Below are positions 44,696-52,431 of a stretch of 64,000 bases of DNA, in pieces (positions within the stretch are counted from its first letter, which is position 1; each line of letters starts with the position of its first letter). The notes under the pieces were generated by a model, which was given only the letters and a program-made list of their open reading frames with translations, was not told the origin of the DNA and made no database searches. The translations under genes were made by a program, and so were the position numbers. The stretch lies in assembly GCF_022179285.1 (NCBI RefSeq), contig NZ_BPQO01000006.1:186001-250000 (forward strand), given 5' to 3'. The DNA comes from Methylobacterium hispanicum. Its GTDB lineage: Bacteria; Pseudomonadota; Alphaproteobacteria; Rhizobiales; Beijerinckiaceae.

Positions 44696-46594
44696 TCAGG
44701 GGCTCGGCGCCAGGGCCACGCTGCGGCGCTCGCCCGCCGGCCCGTCGCCGAGCGCCACCTGATCGGCGCCCGCGCCCGCCTGGAGGAGATAGTCCAGAAC
44801 CGCCTGGGCGCGCAGCCGGGCGAGATCCTCGCCGGAGGGCTCCGGTGCCGGCTCCGGCTTCGCGGCGGACTTCGCCGCCGGCTTGCCCTTGGCCGCCTTT
44901 CCCTTCGTGCCTTTCTCCGGAGCCTCGGCCGGCTTGGGCTCCGGTGCGGGCTCCGGCGGCTTCACGTCCTGCGGCCGCTTGGTGCCCGGCGGGTCGGCGT
45001 GGCCGGTCACTGCGAGCCGCAGGGTTGGGCAGGCCTTCGCGAGGGCGGCGGCGGCGTCGAGGATCGGGTACATCGCCGCCGTCAGGGCGGTGCTGCCGGG
45101 CTCGAAGCGGAGGCGCTCGTTCCAGGCGGCGTCGAAGCCCGCGCGGCAGGACTCGGCGTCGCGCCGCGGCGCGGCCCCGCGCGGCAGCACCGCGACCCGG
45201 CTGGTCCAGCCCGCGGGGAGCGCCCGGGGCAGACTCTCGGCCACGCGCGCGGCGCTCTCGCGATAGAGGCTCTCGCCGGTGAGCGCGAGCTGGGCGTCCG
45301 CCACCGCGATCTCGCCCTCGGCGAGGTTCGCCAGCGCCGGCACGGCCGCCTCCAGGGCGGCGGCGAGGTTCGGCGGCGCGCCGTCCGCCAAGCGGGTTCG
45401 GTCGAGGACGCGCTCGCGGAAGAAGCGCGCGCGCAGGGCCGCCAACAGCCGCTCGCGCGCCTCCGGGCTCGGCAGGTGGCCCGCGACCACGACGCTGTCG
45501 GCCTCGCGGCGCAGGCTCACCCGGTAGGGCGAGAGCGGCCGCACCGCGAGCGTCATCGTGCCGGCCGCGACTCCCTTGGGCAGGCGCGCGCGCATCAGCG
45601 CCTCGGCCTCGCCCACCGCCTGCGCGTCGAGGGCGTCGCCCGTGACGGTGACCCGGCCGTTCTCGAAGGCGACGCGCCCGCTCTGCAGGAGGTCGGCGAG
45701 CGCCAGCATCGCCCCGGCCAGCGCGCGCGGCTCGATCCCGGGGGCCAGGCCGCGCGCGGTCCGGGTGCGGTCGTCCACGAAGGCGCCGCCCGCGGCCTCG
45801 GCGGCCGCCCGCCGGATCTCGGCCCGCGCGCTCTCCGAGACCGTGTTGCCCGTGAGCACGAGACCGCCGCCGGACACGCGCTCCACCCCGAAGCGAAAAT
45901 CGGCCACGCTCGGCGGCAAGATGTCGATGCGCCCGATGCTGTAGCCGCGCGGCGGCTCGCCGAGGCCGGCGCGCAGCGCGTCGTAGGCCTCCACGTCCAC
46001 CGCCTCGCCGGAGGCCGAGATCACGGTGTCGGTGAGGCTGACCCGGGCGCCGGGGGCGAGGCGCGACAGTTTCGCGGCGGCGTAGGCGGCGGCCGCGGGG
46101 AAGTCCGGCGGGGCGCCGCGGGCGGCGCGGGCCTCGTCGTCGAGGGCCGCGCCGGCCGGCAGGGCGGCGACCAGCACCGCCTCGAAGGCGCGGCGGCCGA
46201 TCTCGGCCGGGCGGCTTCCGGTGAGTGCGACGCCCGTCCCGGTGCGCTCCGCCGACCAGACGAAGGGCGCGGCCGTCTCGACGAGGCCGATGTCGGAGAC
46301 GATCCGGCGCGGGCTCGGCAGGGCGGCGAGCCGCGTCAGGGCGGCGGCGCGCTCGGCCTCGCCCGGCGCCTCGCCCCGGGCCGCGAGATCGCGGCCCCGC
46401 GCGGCGACCCGCAACCAGGGTTCGCCCTCGCGATCCTCCGTGAGGCGCACCACCTCGCGCGCCTCCGCCTCGATCCGCTCGCCGATCCGGGGCGCGGCGA
46501 GCAGGGTCGCGCCGCCCCAGGCGACGGCCAGCAGCGGCAGGCCGGCGAGCCAGCCGAACCGGCGGAGACGGGTCTGTCGATCGGGCAGCGGCAC
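44696..46594 (-). CDS. OmpA-family protein with BON-like repeats
   Basis: Envelope protein of 632 residues, GTG start. An N-terminal membrane anchor (about 12-33) is followed by roughly four repeated beta-alpha modules with VTGD/LTGxx strands (e.g. GVALTGSRPAEIGRRAF, GLVLTGNTVSESARAEI, GRVTVTGDALDAQAVGEA, ALTGESLYRESAARVA) that look like BON-type units. The C-terminal OmpA domain has LRFEPGSTALTAAMYPILDAA and LAVTGHADPPG, then a low-complexity insert of about 45 residues (Glu/Pro/Lys/Ala), then LARLRAQAVLDYLLQAG. The anchor-BON-OmpA layout recalls mycobacterial ArfA. It probably tethers the envelope to peptidoglycan. Confidence 0.82.
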   Translation of the reverse strand: MPLPDRQTRLRRFGWLAGLPLLAVAWGGATLLAAPRIGERIEAEAREVVRLTEDREGEPWLRVAARGRDLAARGEAPGEAERAAALTRLAALPSPRRIVSDIGLVETAAPFVWSAERTGTGVALTGSRPAEIGRRAFEAVLVAALPAGAALDDEARAARGAPPDFPAAAAYAAAKLSRLAPGARVSLTDTVISASGEAVDVEAYDALRAGLGEPPRGYSIGRIDILPPSVADFRFGVERVSGGGLVLTGNTVSESARAEIRRAAAEAAGGAFVDDRTRTARGLAPGIEPRALAGAMLALADLLQSGRVAFENGRVTVTGDALDAQAVGEAEALMRARLPKGVAAGTMTLAVRPLSPYRVSLRREADSVVVAGHLPSPEARERLLAALRARFFRERVLDRTRLADGAPPNLAAALEAAVPALANLAEGEIAVADAQLALTGESLYRESAARVAESLPRALPAGWTSRVAVLPRGAAPRRDAESCRAGFDAAWNERLRFEPGSTALTAAMYPILDAAAALAKACPTLRLAVTGHADPPGTKRPQDVKPPEPAPEPKPAEAPEKGTKGKAAKGKPAAKSAAKPEPAPEPSGEDLARLRAQAVLDYLLQAGAGADQVALGDGPAGERRSVALAPSP

Positions 46595-46720
46595 GGGCGC
46601 TCTCGCAGGGCTGATCCGCAGGCCGTCAGATCAGCCCGACTTTCCGGCATCTTGAAGGCCGCCGTCCATTCCCCCGCCTGCAGAAGGGGCGGGAGGGCGT
46701 CGCCCTGCGCGAGCCCCGCC

Positions 46721-48538
46721 TCAGCCGCCGGCCGCCTCGCGCAGCATCTCCAGTTCGAGCCAGCGGTCCTCGGCCCCCGCGAGTTCGGTCTCGGCCTGGG
46801 ACAGCATCGTGCTCGCCTTGTCGAAGCGGCCGGGGTCGCGGGCGTAGAGGCCGGGATCGGCCAGGATCTCGCGCAGCTGCGCGATCGCCGCCTCCAGCTT
46901 CTTCATGCGCTCGGGCAGCGTCTTCAGTTCGTGCTGGTCCTTGAAGCCGAGCTTCGGCCGCCCCGCGGGCGCGGCGGCGCGCTCGCGCGGCTCGGCCTTC
47001 TCGGATCTCGTTTCCTTGCGCCCCGCGGCCGTGCGGGCCTGCACGCCCGCGCCGCGCTGGCCGATCATGTCCGAGTAGCCGCCCGCGTACTCGATCCAGC
47101 GGCCCTCGCCCTCCGAGACCAGCACGCTGCCGACGACCCGGTCGAGGAAGTCGCGGTCGTGGCTCACGAGCAGCAGCGTGCCCGCATAGTCGTCCAGCAT
47201 CTCCTGCAGCAGGTCGAGGGTCTCGAGGTCGAGGTCGTTCGTCGGCTCGTCGAGCACCAGCAGGTTCGAGGGCTGCGCCAGCGCCCGGGCGATGAGGAGC
47301 CGGTTGCGCTCGCCGCCCGAGAGCACCGAGACCGGCGTGCGCGCCTGCTCGGGCGCGAACAGGAAGTCCTTGAGATAGCCGATCACGTGCCGGCTCTGGC
47401 CGTTGACCGTGACGGAATCGCCGCGCCCGCCGGTGAGCACGTCGCTCACGGTCTGCGTCGGCTCGAGCGTCGCCCGCGCCTGGTCGAGGATCACCGGCTG
47501 CAGGTTGGTGCCGAGCCGGATCGTGCCGGAATCGGGGGCGAGCTGGCCCATCAGCAGGTTGAGCAGCGTCGTCTTGCCGGCGCCGTTCGCCCCGACGATT
47601 CCGAGCCGGTCGCCGCGGGTGACGCGCAGCGACAGCCGATCGACGATCGTCCGCGCGCCGTAGGCCTTGGCGATGTCCTTCGCCTCGATCACCAGGGTGC
47701 CGGAGCCGTCCGCCTCGCTCGCCTGCATGCTGACGCTGCCGACCGGGCGCCTGGCCTCGCGCCGGGCCTGGCGCAGGGCGTGCAGGTTGCCGAGCCGCCG
47801 CACGTTGCGCTTGCGCCTGGCGGTGACGCCGTAGCGCAGCCAGTCCTCCTCGGCGGCGATCTTGCGGTCGAGCTTGTGCCGGTCGCGCTCCTCCTCCTCG
47901 AAGAAGGCGTCGCGCCACGCCTCGAAGCTGGAGAAACCCTGGTCGATCCGCCGCGTCACGCCGCGGTCGAGCCAGACGGTCGCCCGCGACAGGGCCGAGA
48001 GGAAGCGCCGGTCGTGGCTGATCAGCACCAGCGCCGCGCGGCTCCCGCGGAGTTCCCCTTCCAGCCACTCGATCGCCGGCAGGTCGAGATGGTTCGTCGG
48101 CTCGTCGAGGAGCAGCACGTCGGGCTCGGGCGCCAGCGCCTGGGCGAGCGCGGCGCGCCGGCCCTCGCCGCCGGAGAGCTTCGTCGGGTTCTCCTCGCCG
48201 GTGAGACCGAGGCTCTCCAGGAGGTAGCGGGCGCGGTGGCTGGCATCGCCCGGGGCCAGCCCCGCCTCCACGAAGGCGAGCGTGGTGGGATAGCCGGAAA
48301 AATCCGGCTCCTGCGCGAGGTAGCGGATCGTGGTGCCGGGCTGGACGAAGCGCTTGCCGGCATCGGCCTCGACGAGGCCGGCGGCGATGCGCATCAGCGT
48401 GGACTTGCCCGAGCCGTTGCGGCCGACGAGGCAGGTCCGCTCGCCGGGCGCGATGGCGAGCTCGGCACGCTCGATCAGCGGCGTGCCGCCGAAGGTCAGC
48501 GCGATGTCCTGAAGGGTGAGGAGCGGTGGGGCGGCCAT
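46721..48538 (-). CDS. uup: ABC-F ATPase, Uup type
   Basis: Soluble ABC-F protein of 605 residues with two ATPase domains and no membrane part. Domain 1 has Walker A GRNGSGKST and signature LSGGEGRRAALAQAL; domain 2 has GANGAGKTT and LSGGERNRLLIARAL; both have LLLDEPTNHLDL- and LVLDEPTNDLDL-type Walker B motifs. The C-terminus (about 530-600) is a coiled coil with DQHELKTLPERMKKLEAAIAQLREIL, the Uup hallmark. ABC-F proteins act on ribosomes; Uup is linked to precise excision and ribosome assembly. The OmpA-like gene follows 126 bases later. Confidence 0.92.
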   Translation of the reverse strand: MAAPPLLTLQDIALTFGGTPLIERAELAIAPGERTCLVGRNGSGKSTLMRIAAGLVEADAGKRFVQPGTTIRYLAQEPDFSGYPTTLAFVEAGLAPGDASHRARYLLESLGLTGEENPTKLSGGEGRRAALAQALAPEPDVLLLDEPTNHLDLPAIEWLEGELRGSRAALVLISHDRRFLSALSRATVWLDRGVTRRIDQGFSSFEAWRDAFFEEEERDRHKLDRKIAAEEDWLRYGVTARRKRNVRRLGNLHALRQARREARRPVGSVSMQASEADGSGTLVIEAKDIAKAYGARTIVDRLSLRVTRGDRLGIVGANGAGKTTLLNLLMGQLAPDSGTIRLGTNLQPVILDQARATLEPTQTVSDVLTGGRGDSVTVNGQSRHVIGYLKDFLFAPEQARTPVSVLSGGERNRLLIARALAQPSNLLVLDEPTNDLDLETLDLLQEMLDDYAGTLLLVSHDRDFLDRVVGSVLVSEGEGRWIEYAGGYSDMIGQRGAGVQARTAAGRKETRSEKAEPRERAAAPAGRPKLGFKDQHELKTLPERMKKLEAAIAQLREILADPGLYARDPGRFDKASTMLSQAETELAGAEDRWLELEMLREAAGG

Positions 48539-48590
48539 GCGCGGGCTTATGACAGCGCGCGCCGGCCTTCACAAACGCCGCGAAGCCGCC

Positions 48591-48800
48591 TCAGGCCGTC
48601 GGGTTCGCCGGGCCGGTCGGGGAGGACGGTGTCGGGTCGACGACCGGGATCTCGGTCGGCTGGCCGCCGGGCGTCTCGGGCGGGCTGTTGGCCGGGACCT
48701 CCGCCGGGCCGGGGCTCGGCACGGTCGGCGGCTCGTAGGGCGTCTCGGATGGGGGACCGGGCTGGTCCGGCACCTCGGGGACTCCGCCGGGATTGGCCAT
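48591..48800 (-). CDS. Small proline-rich acidic protein
   Basis: Frame of 69 codons made largely of Pro, Glu, Ser, Thr and Gly (MANPGGVPEVPDQPGPPSET and then YEPP repeats). It has no signal peptide and no motif. It starts with ATG and lies just upstream of uup on the same strand. Low-complexity composition means it could be chance, but the GC-rich third positions match coding use. Confidence 0.45.
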   Translation of the reverse strand: MANPGGVPEVPDQPGPPSETPYEPPTVPSPGPAEVPANSPPETPGGQPTEIPVVDPTPSSPTGPANPTA

Positions 48801-48879
48801 GGCTACGCTCCTGCGCTGGCACGCCGAACGGCCTCGGCGTGTCGCCGCTAACGGGGCGCGGGACAGCCGGTTCCGCCGC

Positions 48880-49194
48880 CTACTTCTTGGTCAGGAGCAG
48901 GGTACCCTCCTTGCCGAGCGACTTCTGGATCTTCTCGGCGAAGATCGCGAGCAGGAAGGGCAGCTTCACCTCGACGCGCACGCTCTCGGGCCCGACATCG
49001 ATCGCGCCCTCGACCTTCTGGGCGAGGGCCGAGAGGCCGAAATCGAGGCGATCGCCCGTCCAGGCGAGGCGGTCGAGCGCGACGCCGCTCTTGGCGAGCA
49101 TGCCCTTGCCCTGCTCGACGCCGGTCTCGATCCGGCGGCGCGCCTCCTCGCGGCCGAGGTCGTGCGGGATATCGACGATCAGGGGTTTTGCCAT
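48880..49194 (-). CDS. Polyhydroxyalkanoic acid system family protein
   Basis: Cytoplasmic protein of 104 residues. The start KPLIVDIPHDLGREEARRRIETG, the middle LDRLAWTGDRLDFGLSALAQKVEGAIDVGPESVRVEVKLPFLLAIFAEKIQ, and the C-terminal GTLLLTKK match this family, which is found in PHA-producing bacteria. Its role is not well defined; it is named after linkage to PHA granules. No PHA synthase or phasin gene is in the window. It is a single gene 79 bases upstream of the proline-rich frame. Confidence 0.8.
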   Translation of the reverse strand: MAKPLIVDIPHDLGREEARRRIETGVEQGKGMLAKSGVALDRLAWTGDRLDFGLSALAQKVEGAIDVGPESVRVEVKLPFLLAIFAEKIQKSLGKEGTLLLTKK

Positions 49195-49286
49195 CGCGCG
49201 GGGGTTCCTGCTGTGTCAGGCGCGAGATGGGGGCGCGGGCCGCCGGCGGCAACGCCGCGCCTCCGGCTGTGCATGAGGCCGCGCGC

Positions 49287-49319
49287 GAGACCGCGCGAGA
49301 GACCGCGCGAGAGACCGCG
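49287..49319. repeat. 12-base tandem repeat
   Basis: About 2.8 copies of GAGACCGCGCGA in the intergenic region between the PHA-system and RlpA-like genes. Two copies are identical. It is a small length-variable locus with no visible function. Confidence 0.75.
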
Positions 49320-49429
49320 AATGCGCGCGCCGGCCCCACCGCGGCATGGGTGGGGCCGGCGCGCGGGTCTCGGGCGAGACCCCGGTCTTCCGTGCGGAGA
49401 GATCGGTCCGCCGGTCGTTCGGCGCCGTG

Positions 49430-49783
49430 TCAGTCCATGACCTGGAGCGAGACGTAGGTCGTGCCGCCCATGCCGAGCGCCCGGGCCGAGCCGCGGGACA
49501 GATCGATGATGCGCCCGCGCACGAAGGGGCCGCGATCGTTGATCCGCACGACGACGGAGCGCCCGGTGCGCTTGTCGGCGACCCGCACCCGCGTGCCGAA
49601 GGGCAGGCTGCGATGGGCGGCGGTCATGCCGTTGGGGTTGAAGCGTTCTCCGTTCGCGGTCCGATGTCCGCTGCCGTACCAGGAGGCCGCTCCGCTCTGG
49701 GCGGAGGCCGGCACGCTGGCGGCGAGCGCCGCGACGGTGCCGAGGATGGCGGCGGTGGTCCGGCAGACAGGCTTCGTGGCCAT
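49430..49783 (-). CDS. RlpA-like septal ring lipoprotein domain protein
   Basis: Exported protein of 117 residues. A signal peptide (ILGTVAALAASVPASAQ) is followed by a double-psi beta-barrel domain: GAASWYGSGHRTANGERFNPNGMTAAHRSLPFGTRVRV, then VVVRINDRGPFVRGRIIDLSRGSARALGM, the full RlpA signature with the catalytic Asp of NDRGP. RlpA cleaves stem-less glycan strands during division; this one lacks a SPOR domain. There is no lipobox Cys, so it is soluble in the periplasm. The ATG at 49783 is preferred over 49789 because AAGGGA then lies 6 bases upstream. Confidence 0.86.
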   Translation of the reverse strand: MATKPVCRTTAAILGTVAALAASVPASAQSGAASWYGSGHRTANGERFNPNGMTAAHRSLPFGTRVRVADKRTGRSVVVRINDRGPFVRGRIIDLSRGSARALGMGGTTYVSLQVMD

Positions 49784-50370
49784 TCGCATTCCCTTTGTTG
49801 TTTGCGACGGCGGGGCCAATCAAACCCGGGCTCGGCCAAAATGAGGCAGGCTCGCGCTGCCCTATTCGCATCACATTTTGGGCGACCGCGCCCTATGCGT
49901 TGAGCTTTCATTAAGGGGTGATGCGGCGAAGTATTGTTTACTTCGTTTTTTCTTGGGGGGATGTGCTGGCGGCCGGCGAATGTCAGTGCTCGGAAGCAAT
50001 CGGCACGATGCGAAAAATTACCTACCATGCCGTGAGATCTGCGCGTGGCGAAACCCTGGATCCCGCTGAATGGGATGCACGTCGGGAACCAGCGGGTCCG
50101 AGAAGGGTTCGAGCGCACCGTTCGCGGCGCAGGCCTCCCCGCTTCCCGCCCACGGGAAGAGGCTCGCAGGCCTCGTGTCGTCTCCTCGTGAAGCGCGGGC
50201 GACGCCGGTGCGGCGGTGAGGATGGCGGATCCGAAGGAGACGTGCCCGTCGAAGCTCCCTCGACCACGCCCGCGCGTTCGCTCAGCCGACGACAAGTTCG
50301 GCCGAGCCCGTTGCCCGCACCCCAGGGAAGGGAGATCCGCTCGATCCGGCGCGATCGACCGGAGGCCGTC
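49784..50370. other. Gene-free 587-base region with an intrinsic terminator
   Basis: No convincing protein gene lies between the RlpA-like and SMP-30 genes, both on the minus strand. Sequence from about 49895 to 50030 is AT-rich for the window. It contains a plus-strand terminator hairpin at 49927-49951 with no protein gene before it. The long plus-strand frame starting at 49918 has an Arg-rich translation without motifs and crosses the SMP-30 gene. Confidence 0.5.
49927..49951 (+). terminator. Orphan intrinsic terminator, candidate sRNA end
   Basis: Stem CGAAGTA / TACTTCG (7 perfect pairs), loop TTGTT, then TTTTTT on the plus strand. This is the clearest T-tailed hairpin in the window. The nearest plus-strand protein gene upstream ends at 42579, so it may terminate a small RNA beginning about 49800-49900, or a read-through transcript. 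Confidence 0.65.
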
Positions 50371-51273
50371 TCACACCAGCGCCGCACCGCGCCGGTTGAC
50401 GTAGATCGCCATCAGACTGTGCGAGACGCAGAGGAACAGGCGGCTGCGGTAGCGGCCGCCGAAGCAGAGGTTCGACACCGCGGCTGGGGTCCGGATCTTG
50501 CCGAGGAGCGCGCCGCCCGGGTCGATGACGTGCACGCCGTCGCCCGCGCTCGACCAGAGGTTGCCTTCCTCGTCGCAGCGAAAGCCGTCCGCCATGCCGG
50601 GCGCGACCGTGTGGAAGACCTGCGGGTTCGAGAGGCGCCCGTCCTCGCCGACGTCGAAGACCCGGATGTGGCGCGTCGGATCGTCCGCGAACTGCAGGCC
50701 CGTCTCGGCCACGTAGAGCCTGCGCTCGTCCGGCGAGAAGCAGAGCCCGTTCGGACCCTCGAAATCGCCCGCCGCCACGCTGAGCGAGCCGTCGCGCGGA
50801 TCGAAGCGGTAGAGGTTGGCCGGCAGCTCCGGTGCCTGCTTGCCGCCCTCGTAGTCGGTCTGGATGCCGTAGGGCGGGTCCGAGAACCAGATCGTGCCGT
50901 CGGACTTGCAGACGATGTCGTTGGGCGAGTTCAGCCGCTTGCCCTGGTACGAAACGACCAGCACCGTGACGCTGCCGTCGAGCTCGGTCCGACTGATCCG
51001 GCGCAGCCGGTGCGAGCAGGAGAGGAGCCGCCCCTGCCTGTCGCGGGCATGGCCGTTCTCGAAGCCGACATGCGCGCGGTAGACGCTGAGGCCTCCGCCC
51101 TCGCTCCAGCGCATCACCCGGTCGTTCGGAAGGTCGGAGAACAGCAACTCGTCCCGGTCCCCGAACCAGACCGGGCCCTCGCACCAGCGGAAGCCTTCGG
51201 CCAGGGTCTCCAGCGGCGCGTTGGGCAGGACGAAGCTCTTGAAGCGCGCCTGCGTGACCTCGAAACCCTCCAT
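50371..51273 (-). CDS. SMP-30/gluconolactonase family protein
   Basis: Six-bladed beta-propeller lactonase of 300 residues. Features include LAEGFRWCEGPVWFGDRDELLFSDLPNDRVMRW with the metal-ligand Glu of EGPVW, then LNSPNDIVCKSDGTIWFSDPPYGI with the Asn and Asp ligands, and GPNGLCFSPDERRLYVAET. The C-terminal part has CDEEGNLWSSAGDGVHVIDPGG. These enzymes hydrolyse sugar lactones such as gluconolactone. It lies 11 bases after a cupin gene, itself 13 bases after a DoxX gene, so the three form an operon. A divergent GMC oxidoreductase could make its lactone. Confidence 0.88.
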   Translation of the reverse strand: MEGFEVTQARFKSFVLPNAPLETLAEGFRWCEGPVWFGDRDELLFSDLPNDRVMRWSEGGGLSVYRAHVGFENGHARDRQGRLLSCSHRLRRISRTELDGSVTVLVVSYQGKRLNSPNDIVCKSDGTIWFSDPPYGIQTDYEGGKQAPELPANLYRFDPRDGSLSVAAGDFEGPNGLCFSPDERRLYVAETGLQFADDPTRHIRVFDVGEDGRLSNPQVFHTVAPGMADGFRCDEEGNLWSSAGDGVHVIDPGGALLGKIRTPAAVSNLCFGGRYRSRLFLCVSHSLMAIYVNRRGAALV

Positions 51274-51284
51274 GCCGAGCGCCC

Positions 51285-51734
51285 CTACTTGAACCGCCCC
51301 GGCCTGTTCACCGTGGGCTCAACGTCGAGCCCGGTGACGATCATGGTGCAGGGCTCGTCGCCCACCGTGCCCGAAAGGTGGCCCTTGCGGCCGTCGCGCT
51401 CGCGGGTGTTCTGGTCCTCGCCGAACATCAGCTCGCCGGGGCCCATCTCGACCCGCTTGCCGTCCATCGTCTCCACGAACCAGCGGCCGGTGAGGATCGC
51501 GATCCACTGGGGCTTGGGATTCTCGTGCCAATCGCCGACCCAGCCGACCGGCAGGACCGTGAAGGTCACGCCGGCCTCCGACGGGTCCATCTTGTCGTTC
51601 CATTGCGGTGCCACGCCGGGCCCGACGCCCTGGAACTGGAAGTCCGTGAGTTCGAATCGCTCCTGGCGGCTCACGCCCTCGGCGTCGGTGTAGACGTGCC
51701 AGTACGGCATGGCGGGAGATGTGGGCTCGGACAT
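51285..51734 (-). CDS. Cupin-domain protein
   Basis: Small beta-barrel protein of 149 residues. Motif 1 is less clear (GWVGDWHENPKPQWIAILTGRW), with a His and Glu that could bind metal, then VEMGPGELMFGEDQNTRERDGRKGHLSG, where His sits after the second motif. The layout fits a single-domain cupin that could bind or isomerise a sugar, or be a dioxygenase-type enzyme. It is the middle gene of the DoxX-cupin-SMP-30 operon, 11 and 13 bases from its neighbours. No signal peptide. The substrate is unknown. Confidence 0.8.
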   Translation of the reverse strand: MSEPTSPAMPYWHVYTDAEGVSRQERFELTDFQFQGVGPGVAPQWNDKMDPSEAGVTFTVLPVGWVGDWHENPKPQWIAILTGRWFVETMDGKRVEMGPGELMFGEDQNTRERDGRKGHLSGTVGDEPCTMIVTGLDVEPTVNRPGRFK

Positions 51735-51747
51735 CGCGTCGGATCCT

Positions 51748-52224
51748 TCAGGGTTTGGCGGGCGCTTCGGCCGCGTAGGGGCCGGACGAGAGCGGGTGGC
51801 GGACGATCTCGGAGGCCGGCGTGTAGCTGCCGCCGATCACCACGAGCAGCAGCCCGCCCACGAGGCCGAAATTCTTGAGGAAGTCCCAGAAATGGGCCCG
51901 GCCGGCGCCGTTGCGCGACCAGAAGGCCGGGTATTCCCAGAACCGGTGGAACAGCACCGCGGTGACCGCGCAGAAGCCCATCAGCACGAAGGCGGCGGCG
52001 CGGTCGTACCAGCCGATCACGATCAGCACGGGCGCTACCGTCTCGACCAGGATGCCGAGCACCAGGAGGAGCGCCGGGAAGGGCAGGGGGCCGGAGGCGG
52101 CCTGCTCCATCGCCTCGTCCCAGTGCACGACCTTGTCGAGCGCGCTCGGCGGGAACATGCCGACGAGGCAGATCTTCGCCGCGAGCGGCACCGCCACGAG
52201 GTTGAGCCAGGTCGCGAGGTCCAT
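51748..52224 (-). CDS. DoxX-family membrane protein
   Basis: Four-helix membrane protein of 158 residues: about 8-28 (LVAVPLAAKICLVGMF), 55-80 (ALLLVLGILVETVAPVLIVIGW), 83-102 and 125-145 (FGLVGGLLLVVIGGSYTP). The segment FPPSALDKVVHWDEA is typical of the DoxX/YphA group. The function is unclear; related proteins are subunits of quinone oxidoreductases. It is the first gene of the DoxX-cupin-SMP-30 operon, divergent from the GMC gene. An ATG at 52257 (11 residues longer) is a possible alternative start. Confidence 0.8.
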   Translation of the reverse strand: MDLATWLNLVAVPLAAKICLVGMFPPSALDKVVHWDEAMEQAASGPLPFPALLLVLGILVETVAPVLIVIGWYDRAAAFVLMGFCAVTAVLFHRFWEYPAFWSRNGAGRAHFWDFLKNFGLVGGLLLVVIGGSYTPASEIVRHPLSSGPYAAEAPAKP

Positions 52225-52431
52225 CGGGGCGTGCGGGCTCCGGTACGGCGGGGCCATCCCCGATCCGTGCCGCCAACGTTCGCCACGGGTGGGGGTTTCC
52301 GGCGACGTGGCACGGAGCGCGGCGCCTGCCGCATCGCAGCGAGCACGATCCCGTGACGGTGCCCGCCGGAACGGCTCGGGAGAGGCCACGTTGCCGGGCT
52401 GTCCTATCCTTGCCGCGCGGCGGACCGACCG

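Noticed and set aside
44999-49276. Very long plus-strand open frame (over 1400 codons) opposite the OmpA-like and uup genes
   Set aside because: It is antisense to two genes with clear domain content. Its translation is Arg/Gly/Ala-rich with no motifs, as expected for a mirrored frame in GC-rich DNA.
49918-51693. Plus-strand frame from the AT-rich region over the SMP-30 and cupin genes
   Set aside because: Translation is Arg-rich without motifs and overlaps complete genes on the other strand; only the terminator hairpin at its start is informative.
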